NCBI RefSeq assembly: GCF_009709575.1
Contig: NZ_WIXO01000001.1
Span: 2,358,001 to 2,422,000 of the forward strand
Source: Streptomyces taklimakanensis
Lineage (GTDB): Bacteria; Actinomycetota; Actinomycetes; Streptomycetales; Streptomycetaceae
DNA length: 64,000 nt
Direction: 5' to 3'
Positions 40,981 through 49,557 of this stretch are shown here, in pieces. Position 1 is the stretch's first letter, and every line of letters begins with the position of its first letter. The notes beneath the pieces were generated by a model, which saw nothing but the letters and a program-made list of their open reading frames with translations, did no database searches and had not been told where the DNA came from. Position numbers and translations under genes: made by a program.

Positions 40981-41991
40981 TCAGCCGGCCACGGGGGTCT
41001 CCAGGACCCCGAAGCGTGCGCCCTGGTCGTCGACGAGGACGGCGTGGCGTCCGCCGTGGGGCGAGTCCTCGGGCCCCCGGACCGTGCGGCCGCCCAGCCG
41101 CACCGCCGCGCGGACGGACGCCTCGCAGTCGGCGACCGCGAAGTAGACGAGGAAGTGGGCGGGCATCTCCACCGGGTACGTGTCGTCGATCATCGTACGG
41201 GCCCCGACGGCGTGCTCGTCGTCCACCGGATCGCCGGGCAGGGCCCAGAGCATGACGGCGTCGGCGTCGTCCCCGGCGACACCCGTGTCGGTCGGGGCCT
41301 CGCCCTCCCGGACCGCTCCGAACTCCTCCAGGGTCTCGGCCTCGGCGGACTCCGCCACTTCCTCCACCTCTCCGACCCCCTCTCCGACCGCCTCTCCGGC
41401 CGCCTCTCCGGCCTCCCCCGGCCCGCCGGTCCCGTCCGTCGTGTCGGTCCCGCCGAGCCCGCCGGTCGGTGCTCCGCCCGCTCCCGCCGGACGCAGGCCG
41501 TAGCCGAAGACCCGCGCGTAGAAGGTGTCCACCGGCGCCTTCTCCCGGGTGCACACCTCGGTCCACACGTACGCGCCGGGATCGCCCACCACCTCGAAGC
41601 CGGTCAGCGATCCCGGCTGCCAGAGTCCGAAGGCGGCGCCGCCCGGATCGACGGCCGTCGCCATCGTCCCCGCCCCGCCGATCGGAACGGGCTCGGTGAC
41701 GAGCTGTCCGCCCGCGGCACGGATGCGCGCGGCGGTGGCCGCCGCGTCGGGGGTGGCGAAGTAGACGGTCCACGCCGTGGGCAGCCTGCCGTCCGGTTTG
41801 TGCGAGAGCGCGGCGGCCCGTGAGCCCTCCAGGAGGGCGATGGTGTAGGACCCCCGTTCGGGCGGTGCCGGAGGGCCGAAGGTCCAACCGAACAGCCCAC
41901 CGTAGAAGCGTTTGCCCGCCTCCGGGTCGGGGAGCATCACGTCCGCCCAGCAGGGTTCGCCCTCGACGAAGGCGCCTCCGGCAACGGCCAT
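40981..41991 (-). CDS. VOC-family protein with acidic insertion, possible AfsK-binding protein
   Basis: A 336-residue protein with two glyoxalase/VOC modules. The first (residues 8-125) has SYTIALLEGSRAAAL and LPTAWTVYFATPDA; the second starts near 130 and is split by an acidic insertion of roughly 80 residues (Glu, Ala, Gly, Val). Without it the length is about 252, the size I recall for KbpA, the AfsK-binding inhibitor encoded next to afsK in S. coelicolor. It lies directly upstream of afsK on the same strand, 234 bases away. Enzyme activity is not evident. ATG with GGAAGG upstream. Confidence 0.65.
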   Translation of the reverse strand: MAVAGGAFVEGEPCWADVMLPDPEAGKRFYGGLFGWTFGPPAPPERGSYTIALLEGSRAAALSHKPDGRLPTAWTVYFATPDAAATAARIRAAGGQLVTEPVPIGGAGTMATAVDPGGAAFGLWQPGSLTGFEVVGDPGAYVWTEVCTREKAPVDTFYARVFGYGLRPAGAGGAPTGGLGGTDTTDGTGGPGEAGEAAGEAVGEGVGEVEEVAESAEAETLEEFGAVREGEAPTDTGVAGDDADAVMLWALPGDPVDDEHAVGARTMIDDTYPVEMPAHFLVYFAVADCEASVRAAVRLGGRTVRGPEDSPHGGRHAVLVDDQGARFGVLETPVAG

Positions 41992-42119
41992 CTCCGGATC
42001 CTTCCGTACGATCCTGTCCCGTTACGGGAACGCTAGCCGCGTATCACCTCGTATGCAGGAGGACACCCCATTTGGGTCGGCCGAATCGCGAGCCGATCAG
42101 CCCTCGGTAAGCTGACGAC

Positions 42120-42767
42120 ATGACAGGACAAGTACGAACTGTTGACGGTCGGGTGGCCGGGCGGCGCGGCCAGGCGACGCGGCAGAAGCTGCTCGACTGC
42201 CTGGACGAGATGCTCGCCTCCTCCCCTTATCGCGACGTCCGGGTGATCGACGTCGCGCGGCGCGCGGGGACCTCTCCCGCCACCTTCTACCAGTACTTCC
42301 CCGACGTGGAGGGCGCCGTCCTGGAGCTGGCCGACACGATGGCCCGGGAGAGTTCCTCCCTGGCCGAACTCGTCACCGACCGTTCCTGGGCCGGCAAGGC
42401 GGGACGGCGGACGGCGGAGGAGCTGGTCGACGGTTTCCTCTCCTTCTGGCAGCGCAACGACGCGATCCTGCGCGTGGTGGATCTGGGCGCGGCCGAGGGG
42501 GATAAACGTTTCTCCAAGATCCGCACGAAGGTTCTCAGCAACCTCACCGGCCCGCTCTCCGACTCCATCGAGGAGCTCCAGTCCAAGGGCCGGGCGGATC
42601 AGGAGGTCAGTCCGCAGGCCGTCGCCGGATCACTGGTCTCGATGCTCGCCGCGGTGGCCGGGCAGCAGAAGAGCGTCCAGAGCTGGGGCGCCAAGCGAGC
42701 CGATCTCAAACCGACCCTCGCCTTCCTCCTCTACCTGGGCGTCACCGGCCGCAAGCCCACCCGCTAG
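42120..42767 (+). CDS. TetR-family transcriptional regulator
   Basis: A 215-residue TetR protein. The helix-turn-helix is at residues 20-65 (RQKLLDCLDEMLASSPYRDV, VIDVARRAGTSPATFYQYFP, the last being the recognition helix). The C-terminal ligand domain contains LVDGFLSFWQRNDAILRVVDL. It is divergent from the VOC gene with a 128-base gap containing shared promoter sequence, so it may control that gene. A TetR gene holds the same place in S. coelicolor from memory. Confidence 0.9.
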   Translation: MTGQVRTVDGRVAGRRGQATRQKLLDCLDEMLASSPYRDVRVIDVARRAGTSPATFYQYFPDVEGAVLELADTMARESSSLAELVTDRSWAGKAGRRTAEELVDGFLSFWQRNDAILRVVDLGAAEGDKRFSKIRTKVLSNLTGPLSDSIEELQSKGRADQEVSPQAVAGSLVSMLAAVAGQQKSVQSWGAKRADLKPTLAFLLYLGVTGRKPTR

Positions 42768-42850
42768 CCGTCCCGGGCCCACCGCCGACGGATCCGAGCG
42801 CCGGCCCCGTCCGCGCGGCGGCCGACCGTCGCCCGTACTCCCGCCCCGGT

Positions 42851-42890
42851 CGTCCCCGGCCGTTCCCGACCGTTTCCGGTCGTTCCCGGC
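42851..42890. repeat. Four degenerate tandem 10-bp units
   Basis: CGTCCCCGGC, CGTTCCCGAC, CGTTTCCGGT and CGTTCCCGGC in direct succession, in the gap between the TetR and subtilase genes. No gene lies here. Confidence 0.7.
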
Positions 42891-43010
42891 TGCCCTCGGC
42901 TGCGTCCCGCCGTCCCGCCGTCCTCGCCGCCCGCCCCGGACGACCGGCCCCTGTCACCGGTCGTCCGGGACCACCGCGTCGCGGCGGGGCGTCCCCGGCG
43001 CGGGACCCGC

Positions 43011-44285
43011 TCAGAAGTTGGTGAACAGCAGCCTGTTGGGCGAGCCCACGCCCGCGTCCGTCACCCGTCCGATGGTCGCGAGGAGTTTCAGCACGCCCCT
43101 CACCTCCGCCGGAGAGGCCTCCGGCTTCTCCGACAGGTACAGCGCGGCCGCGCCCGTCGCGTGCGGCGCCGCCATCGACGTGCCGCTCATCGTCCTGGTC
43201 GCCGTCTTGGAGTCGATGCCCAGGGAGAGGACGGACGACCCCGGCGCGAAGATGTCGACACAGGAGCCGTGGTTGGACCAGCTCGCCCTGGCGTCCTCCC
43301 AGGTCGTCGCCGCGACGGTGAGCACCGACGGCTCGCGGGCCGGGGACTGGTCGCACGCCAGGGTGGACTTGTTGCCCGCCGAGGCCGTGACGGTGATCCC
43401 GGCCTGGACCATCTTCCGCACCGCCGCGTCCTTGGCGTCACTCGCGGAGCCGCCGATGCTGACGTTGGCGACGGCGGGCCTGACCGCGTTCCTCGCGACC
43501 CAGTCGTACCCGGCCAGCACGCCCTCGGTCGTGCCGGAGTTCCGGCAGTCGAGCACCTTCACCGCCACCAGCCTCACGCCCTTGGCCACCCCGTGCGTCG
43601 CGCTGCCCACGGTGCCCGCCACATGCGTGCCGTGTCCGTGGCAGTCGGACGCCGTCCTGGTGCCGTCCACGAAGTTGTAGCCGTAGGAGGCGCGCCCCTG
43701 GAAGTCCCTGTGGGCGATGTTGATGCCGGAGTCGATGATGTACGCGGTGACGTTCGACGCCTCGGTGTCGTACTCGTACCGCCCGTCGAGCGGCAGGTTG
43801 CGCTGGTCGACGCGGTCCAGCCCCCAGGTCGGGTCGGCCTGCGCGTCCTCGGTGCCCTGGCCGGCCGGCAGGTCGTCGCCGCGTTCGACGCGGTTGGCCT
43901 CCACGTAGGCGACATCGGGGTGCGCGGCCAGGCGTCGCGCCTGCTTCTCGGTGGCCTCGACCGAGAACCCCTTCAGGGCGGTGGCGTACGTGCGTCGCGC
44001 CTCGCCGCCGAGGGACTCGGTCAGCTCCTCGGCCTTCTCCCGCACGTCGTCGGGGGCCCGGAGGGTTCGGGCGGTGGTGCCGGAGTCCTTCAGCACCACG
44101 ATGTACTCGCCGTCCACCGCGTTCGACGCGTCCGCGCCGCGGACGGTGCCCAGGGGGGCCTCGGGGCCGGGGGTGGCGGCCCCGGCCGTGGCGGCGGTGG
44201 TGCCGGTGAGGACGAGCGCCGCCAGCGCGGCACCGAAGGCCGTGCGGGATCTTCCGCGTCTTCCGGGGGTTCTGTCTTTCTGCAC
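43011..44285 (-). CDS. Secreted subtilisin-like serine protease
   Basis: A 424-residue S8 protease with a signal peptide (RTAFGAALAALVLTGTTAATAGA), an inhibitor-I9 propeptide (GEYIVVLKDSG to VEANRVERG, about 55-145) and the catalytic domain. The triad is Asp in IIDSGIN near 184, His in HGHGTHVAGT near 216 and Ser in GTSMAAPHA near 366; the oxyanion Asn is in SAGN near 300. It resembles proteinase-K-type enzymes of Streptomyces. GTG at 44285; the ribosome site AGAGAG is weak. Function: extracellular protein degradation after autocatalytic removal of the propeptide. Confidence 0.92.
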   Translation of the reverse strand: MQKDRTPGRRGRSRTAFGAALAALVLTGTTAATAGAATPGPEAPLGTVRGADASNAVDGEYIVVLKDSGTTARTLRAPDDVREKAEELTESLGGEARRTYATALKGFSVEATEKQARRLAAHPDVAYVEANRVERGDDLPAGQGTEDAQADPTWGLDRVDQRNLPLDGRYEYDTEASNVTAYIIDSGINIAHRDFQGRASYGYNFVDGTRTASDCHGHGTHVAGTVGSATHGVAKGVRLVAVKVLDCRNSGTTEGVLAGYDWVARNAVRPAVANVSIGGSASDAKDAAVRKMVQAGITVTASAGNKSTLACDQSPAREPSVLTVAATTWEDARASWSNHGSCVDIFAPGSSVLSLGIDSKTATRTMSGTSMAAPHATGAAALYLSEKPEASPAEVRGVLKLLATIGRVTDAGVGSPNRLLFTNF

Positions 44286-44533
44286 CGTGTGAGTCTCTCT
44301 GTCGGGAGGTTGTCTTCGAACGGGTGTCCACGGTTGTAGCCGACGGCGCGTCAGGGGGAGACACCGGGGTGCCACGGCACGTCGGTGCCGGGCGCGCTCC
44401 GCCGGCGGACTCCTCGCCCCCGCCGTGCCCGCCGCCCCGGGCGCCTCCTACGACCAGCCTTCCCGTGCGCCGCTTCCTCCCCGGCCCGGGGTACCGGCGC
44501 CCCGGGGAGGAAGCGGGGCATAGACTCATCGCC

Positions 44534-45682
44534 ATGCCCATGTCCGACGACAGCAGACCCGTGCACATCATCGGGGCGGGGCCGGGCGGATTGGCCACCG
44601 CGGCGGCGCTCCGAAGCCGCGGCATACGTTCCGTCGTGTTGGAGAGGTCCGACGCCGTCGGAGCCTCCTGGCGCGGCCACTACGACCGGCTGCGGCTGCA
44701 CACCACGCGCCGTCGTTCCGCGCTCCCCGGCATGGCGATACCCCGCTCGTACGGGCGCTGGGTGCGCCGGGACGACCTGGTGCGCTACCTGGAGGCGTAC
44801 GTCCGCCACCACCGGCTGGAGGTGGCGACGGGGGTGGAGGTCAACCGGATCGACCGCAACGACGACGGGAGTTGGCTGCTGCGCGCCAACGGGGGCCGGG
44901 AGTTGAACTCACCGGTGGTCGTGGTGGCCACCGGCCACAACCACACCCCGCGCGTTCCCGACTGGCCGGGACGGGACTCCTTCACGGGCGAGTTGCTGCA
45001 CGCCCGTTCCTACCGCGACCCCGAGCCGTACGCGGGTCGGGACGTGCTCGTCGTCGGCACCGGCAACACGGGCACCGAGATAGCGCTCGACCTGGCCGAG
45101 GGCGGCGCCGCGCGGGTGCGGCTCGCCGTCCGCACCCCGCCGCACATCGTGCGCCGCTCCACACTGGGCTGGCCCGCGCAGGCCACCGCCATCGCGGTAC
45201 GACGGCTGCCGGTGCGCGTGGTGGACGGCATGGCGCGCGGGTTGGCGAGGGCCTCCCTGCCGAACCTGTCGCGGTACGGTCTGCCCCGCCCGGAGGCCGG
45301 TCTCTACACACGCGTGCGGCAGGGGGCGATCCCCGTGCAGGACACCGGCTTCGTGAAGGCGGTGCGCCGGGGGTCGATAGAGCCGGTCGCCGCCGTGGAG
45401 TCCTTCGAGGGCGGGGAGGTCCGGCTGGCGGACGGCGCCGCGATCACTCCGGACGTCGTCATAGCCGCCACCGGCTACCGGCGCGGCCTGGAGGAGATGG
45501 TGGGCCACCTCGGAGTGCTGGACGAGCGGGGACGGCCGCGCGTCCAGGGCCGCCGTACCCTGCCGACCGCCGCGGGCCTGTACTTCACCGGCTACGGCAA
45601 CCCCATCAGCGGCATGCTCCGCGAACTGGCCATCGACGCGCGGAAGATCGCCCGCGCCGTCGCCCGCACGACGACGGAGTGA
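44534..45682 (+). CDS. FAD-dependent flavin monooxygenase-like oxidoreductase
   Basis: A 382-residue protein with an N-terminal FAD-binding GAGPGGLAT motif (residues 14-22), an NADPH-binding VVGTGNTGTEIA (about 171-182) and VVVVATGHNHTPRVPDWPG, the ATG motif typical of flavin monooxygenases. These enzymes oxidise N or S atoms or do Baeyer-Villiger chemistry. Substrate unknown. ATG at 44534; an ATG two codons later is possible. It is divergent from the protease gene. Confidence 0.9.
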   Translation: MPMSDDSRPVHIIGAGPGGLATAAALRSRGIRSVVLERSDAVGASWRGHYDRLRLHTTRRRSALPGMAIPRSYGRWVRRDDLVRYLEAYVRHHRLEVATGVEVNRIDRNDDGSWLLRANGGRELNSPVVVVATGHNHTPRVPDWPGRDSFTGELLHARSYRDPEPYAGRDVLVVGTGNTGTEIALDLAEGGAARVRLAVRTPPHIVRRSTLGWPAQATAIAVRRLPVRVVDGMARGLARASLPNLSRYGLPRPEAGLYTRVRQGAIPVQDTGFVKAVRRGSIEPVAAVESFEGGEVRLADGAAITPDVVIAATGYRRGLEEMVGHLGVLDERGRPRVQGRRTLPTAAGLYFTGYGNPISGMLRELAIDARKIARAVARTTTE

Positions 45683-45818
45683 CCGGCGGGCGAGGCGGCG
45701 GGTGGCGGTGCGCCGGTGCACACCCCGAGCGCGGCACGGCGGACCGCCACCCGGCTCCGGCGCTCGGGCTCCGCCCCTCCTGTCGGGGCGGCCGGCGCCG
45801 GCCGCGATCCGCACTCGC

Positions 45819-45838
45819 CGAGGCACCGGGGTGCCTCG
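45819..45838. terminator. Hairpin between convergent genes
   Basis: 9-base-pair stem (45819-45827 with 45830-45838) with a two-base loop, between the monooxygenase and the ATP-binding protein genes. Confidence 0.5.
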
Positions 45839-45967
45839 ACGTCCCCTCGCGACGGAATCGCTGCCACAAGGGTGGTCAAATCGTGATGATCCGTCAACAC
45901 CTCACCCATACCCCGTCCGGAGCGGACACATGACCCGAAGTTCCGTGCGGAGATGGGGGAACCGCCG

Positions 45968-46519
45968 TCAGGTGCGGGCCGGTTGGACGGCCGGACGGTC
46001 GCGGGGTGCCTCCACGAACCCCTCGGTGGACGCGGTGGAAGCGGTGGACTCGACCTCCCCGGCGGTGCCCGTTCCGGTGCCCGCTCCCGCTCCCGCCCCG
46101 GCCGACGCGGCGCCACACCCCCGGTCCAGTTCGCACCAGACGCGTTTGCCCGATCCCTCGCACCGCCAGCCCCAGCGGTCGGCGAGCCCTCCGACCAACT
46201 CCAGGCCGCGACCGTGGGTGTCGTCTCCGTCGGCCCTGCACCTGCGCGGTGGGACGGCGCAGGCGTCGACGACCTCGATCCGCACCGTCCCACTGCCCGT
46301 CACCAGGCACCCGGACAGGGCCATGCGCAGCACGGCGGGCCGTCCGGTGTGGACCACGGCGTTGGTGACCAGTTCGGAGACCAGCAGCACCAACGTCTCC
46401 GAGAGCGACTCGTCCGGCTCCATGCCGAGGTCGACGAGTCGGGAGCGAGCCCATCTGCGGGCTCTGCCCACCTCCTTGGGATCGGTTCCGACCTCCAGCT
46501 GAACCTGAAGCATCTGCAC
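45968..46519 (-). CDS. RsbW-like anti-sigma ATP-binding protein
   Basis: A 183-residue HATPase_c_2 protein. Family marks: ARRWARSRLVDLG at residues 20-32, the N-box LVLLVSELVTNAVVHTG, and RGLELVGGLADRWG. The C-terminal 50 residues are Gly/Ala/Thr repeats. Such proteins act as anti-sigma factors or kinases of STAS proteins; the STAS gene beside it (46817) may be the partner. The two are separate genes with a 297-base gap and the same direction. Confidence 0.85.
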   Translation of the reverse strand: MQMLQVQLEVGTDPKEVGRARRWARSRLVDLGMEPDESLSETLVLLVSELVTNAVVHTGRPAVLRMALSGCLVTGSGTVRIEVVDACAVPPRRCRADGDDTHGRGLELVGGLADRWGWRCEGSGKRVWCELDRGCGAASAGAGAGAGTGTGTAGEVESTASTASTEGFVEAPRDRPAVQPART

Positions 46520-46652
46520 CTTTCACACCATCCATGGCCGGGGCACATGGCCGCGCGCCGACGCGAGGCCACCGTCCGTTCCCCCGGTGCAGGACAGACT
46601 GATGGACCGGCCACCGCCACAACAAGCGCTTCAGGCATATTCCGGCGCAAAG

Positions 46653-46671
46653 GAGTATGTCCCCCGCATAC
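46653..46671. promoter_or_regulatory. Inverted repeat upstream of the ATP-binding protein gene
   Basis: AGTATG (46653-46658) and CATACT (46666-46671), perfect 6-base arms with seven bases between. A candidate operator in the 297-base gap between the STAS and ATP-binding genes. Confidence 0.4.
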
Positions 46672-46816
46672 TGTGCGACGCCCCGGGCGGGAAGTCGAAC
46701 ACCCCGGCCCGGTGTCCGTCGCGCTCACCGCGCGCGGGCGGTCCGTCGACGGCGGACGGTCGGCGGCGGACGGTCGGCGGCCGGGAAGGGCGGCGTTCGC
46801 CGGGCGCCGAGATCCC

Positions 46817-47191
46817 TCAGGCGCTGAGGGGGCTCGCGGCCTCGTCCGTGGCCGCGGCCAGGTCCGGGTAGCAGTCGAAGAGCCGCCGAACGCCGAGCGC
46901 GGCGAGCACCCGGTTGACGTGGGATCCCTCCACCGCGCCCCGGGCGGGGAGGATCAGGCGCAGCCGACCGGCGCACGAGCGCATCAGCCGGCGCGAGGCT
47001 ATGAGGACGCCGACACCGCTGGAGTCGCAGAACAACACCTGCGACAGGTCGAGCACGAGACTCCGGCGGCCGTCGGCCACGGCGTCGTGCACGTGCTGGC
47101 GCACGGTCGGCGAGGTGACGAGATCCAGCTCGCCCGACACCCGCAGGACGGCCCACTCCCCACGGTTCTCCTCGATCACCTTCAACGACAC
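46817..47191 (-). CDS. STAS-domain anti-anti-sigma factor
   Basis: A 124-residue single STAS domain. The phosphorylated Ser lies in VLFCDSSGVGVLI near residue 60, matching the SpoIIAA/RsbV/BldG pattern. It opens VIEENRGEWAVLRVSGELD. In its unphosphorylated form it releases a sigma factor from an RsbW-like protein. The likely partner is the HATPase protein encoded next. GTG start with a weak upstream site (GAAGGGA). Confidence 0.9.
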   Translation of the reverse strand: MSLKVIEENRGEWAVLRVSGELDLVTSPTVRQHVHDAVADGRRSLVLDLSQVLFCDSSGVGVLIASRRLMRSCAGRLRLILPARGAVEGSHVNRVLAALGVRRLFDCYPDLAAATDEAASPLSA

Positions 47192-47520
47192 GTGTCCGTA
47201 GTCCCTTCATCCGCCGACACCGACCGGAACGGTTCCTTCCCCGTCCTTTCCTCCGTCGGCCGCCCCTGCCGACCTCCGTCACGACAACTGCAAACCACGA
47301 CCCTATGTCGAATCGGGTCTCCACCTCTCCCCACTTCCGGTCACACCCGCATAACACAGCCGCGAACCCGGACAGGAGAGGTCCGGATCGATCAACGCCA
47401 AGGGGCGCAAACCAGTGCAATCGCCACCATGCGCAACCACCGCCCAGGGCACATCGCCGTAAAGGCAGGCATCCTGTCAGTCACTGCCATTACATTCGAG
47501 ATGAGCAGGAGGGGCTGGGG
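47192..47520. other. Divergent intergenic region
   Basis: 329 bases between the STAS and sigma-like genes hold no gene. A TACATT at 47491-47496 could be the -10 of the sigma gene, but no convincing -35 accompanies it. Confidence 0.4.
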
Positions 47521-48216
47521 GTGGGAATGGCGAACGGAACGTCCGACGAGACACCCGGCACGACGCGACCCGGAACGGGCACCGACACCGGTGCCGACCG
47601 CGAGCACGAGACGCTGCGCCGGCTGGCGCGCGGCGAGGAGGCCGCCCTGGCCGAACTGTACGACACCCACGCCCCGATGGTGTACGGCCTGGCCCTGCGC
47701 TTCCTGGACGACGAGGAGGCCGCCGGCCGGGTCCTGGTCGAGGTCTTCGCCGACCTGTGGGCCGACCCCCCGGCCCACTCCCCGGATCACGGACCACTCC
47801 GCTCCCGACTCACCGAACTCACCCACCGGCGGGCCATGCGCGGCCTGGGGGAGCGGGTAGAGGACGCCCCCGGACCGGACGGGGACTCCCCCGGCCGCCT
47901 GGTGGAACGCGCCCGCGCCGCGTCGGCGGCCGCCCGCGCCGACCGCGTGGTCACCGCCATGCCCGGCCCGCTGCGGACGGCGTTGGAGCTGGTCTACGTA
48001 CGGCACCGGGACTACCGGGAGGCCGCGGCCGAGATGGGCGTGAGCGAGGACGAGGCACGGCGCAGGCTGCGCCTGGGACTCCAGTTGCTCTCCACGGCCA
48101 CGGCACGCCCCGCGCCGGGGACGGCGGGCGCGGCGGACGCGAAGGGCGACGCGGACGCGAAGGGCGACGCGGGACGGACCGACGGCACGGGGACCGGTTC
48201 GGGCAGGGCGTCGTGA
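47521..48216 (+). CDS. ECF-type RNA polymerase sigma factor-like protein
   Basis: A 231-residue protein. Region 2 is at residues 30-75 (LAELYDTHAPMVYGLALRFL, EEAAGRVLVEVFADLW) and region 4 near 140-185 (MPGPLRTALELVYVRHRDY, AAAEMGVSEDEARRRLR). A Lys/Asp/Ala repeat tail follows. Region 2 lacks the common DAEDA-like box, so DNA recognition may differ. GTG at 47521 has AGGAGG at 8 bases. The next gene, which overlaps by four bases, is its anti-sigma factor with a zinc motif. Confidence 0.85.
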   Translation: MGMANGTSDETPGTTRPGTGTDTGADREHETLRRLARGEEAALAELYDTHAPMVYGLALRFLDDEEAAGRVLVEVFADLWADPPAHSPDHGPLRSRLTELTHRRAMRGLGERVEDAPGPDGDSPGRLVERARAASAAARADRVVTAMPGPLRTALELVYVRHRDYREAAAEMGVSEDEARRRLRLGLQLLSTATARPAPGTAGAADAKGDADAKGDAGRTDGTGTGSGRAS

Positions 48217-49442
48217 CCGGCGCCGGAGGCACGGGCGGGGACGTACCGCGCGTACCGCGCATACCACCACCGCGCGCCGCCGCCGACGACCTGCCCGGGA
48301 ACTCGGGTTCCACCGGCGGGCACCCGGCCGGGGGCGCTGCCCACGAACACGGCCACGAACACGACCACGCCACGCTGAAGTCGCTGCTGGGCGCGTGGGC
48401 CATGGCCGCCTGCTCGGTCGAGGAGACCGCGGCCGTCGAGGCCCATCTGCCCCGGTGCCCGGAGTGCGCCGAGGAGGCCGAACGGCTGCGCGAGGCGGTG
48501 GGTCTGATGCGGCGCGACGAGCCCCTCGATCCCGGCCCCGGGCTGCGCTCGCGGGTGGTCGACGCGTGCCTGCGTCGCCGGCCGGCCGACGTGCCGCTGC
48601 CTCGGTGGGCGGCACCGTACGACGCCGAGACCGCCCGGCTCGACGCGCTCCTGCGCGACATGGGCGAGTCCGAGTGGAACGCCCCGGTCACGCTGCGCTG
48701 GGCGACCGGCGAGCGCACGCTGACGCTGTGCGGGGTGCTCGCCCACCTCGGCTCGGTCGACGGCCTGGTGGCCACCACGCTCGGTCTGCCGGACCCGTTG
48801 GGTCCCGGCGCGCCGCGCACCGTCGGCGACCGCACCGAGGCGGCCATCGAACGCTGTCGGCAGCACGGGCCGCCGTTCGTGCGGAACAAGTGGCGCACCC
48901 AGAGCAGGAACATCGTGCGCGTCGCGGCCCTCGGGGCGCCGGACACGGCGGAGGAGACGGTGGACTTCACCGACTTCCGGCGGCCGATGCCCGAGGCGCT
49001 GGCCGGGCGGGCGTTCGCGTGCTGGATCCACGCGGAGGACATCGCGACCGCGGTCGACTACCCCTACGGTCCGCCCGCGCCCGAACACCTCGCCCCCATG
49101 GTCGGCCTCGTCGCCGGACGGCTGCCCACCGCGCTGGCGAACCGTCGGCGCGCCGGACTGGCCGCCCCGCCACGCCGGCTGACGGCGGCGGGCGCCCCGG
49201 GCCGCACCCTCCACCTGGAGGTCGAGGGGCGGGGCGGCGGCGACTGGTACGTCCCGCTGGACTCCCCCGCCGCCCTCGCCGGCCCCGAGCACACGGTGGC
49301 CCACCTGGCGCTGGAGGACACCGAACTCTGCCGGCTGGCGGCCGGGCACGTCTCTCCCGAGGAGGTGGCCGCGGGCCGGGAGGGGGACGAGGAGGCGGTG
49401 CGCGACGCCCTGTGGGCCCTGTTCTCCCTCTCCAGGCTCTGA
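48213..49442 (+). CDS. Zinc anti-sigma factor with maleylpyruvate isomerase-like domain
   Basis: A 409-residue protein. Residues about 48-95 are a ZAS anti-sigma domain with H-x3-C-x2-C in AHLPRCPEC. From about 140 a mycothiol-dependent maleylpyruvate isomerase-type (DinB-like) domain follows, with WNAPVTLRWATGERTL, and further CWIHAEDIATAV. The fused domain could sense thiols or metal, as in RskA- and RsrA-like systems. GTG overlaps the sigma gene stop (GTGA). There is no membrane helix, so it is a cytoplasmic anti-sigma factor. Confidence 0.82.
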   Translation: MTGAGGTGGDVPRVPRIPPPRAAADDLPGNSGSTGGHPAGGAAHEHGHEHDHATLKSLLGAWAMAACSVEETAAVEAHLPRCPECAEEAERLREAVGLMRRDEPLDPGPGLRSRVVDACLRRRPADVPLPRWAAPYDAETARLDALLRDMGESEWNAPVTLRWATGERTLTLCGVLAHLGSVDGLVATTLGLPDPLGPGAPRTVGDRTEAAIERCRQHGPPFVRNKWRTQSRNIVRVAALGAPDTAEETVDFTDFRRPMPEALAGRAFACWIHAEDIATAVDYPYGPPAPEHLAPMVGLVAGRLPTALANRRRAGLAAPPRRLTAAGAPGRTLHLEVEGRGGGDWYVPLDSPAALAGPEHTVAHLALEDTELCRLAAGHVSPEEVAAGREGDEEAVRDALWALFSLSRL

Positions 49443-49557
49443 GAGCGGCTCCGCGCGCCGCCGTCCCGGGCCGCTCCGGGCCGCCCCGGCTTCCGCGGGG
49501 TCGCGGTCCCGCGCGCCCGTCGGAACGACCGGCGAAACGGCCCGGTGGGGTGCGACC

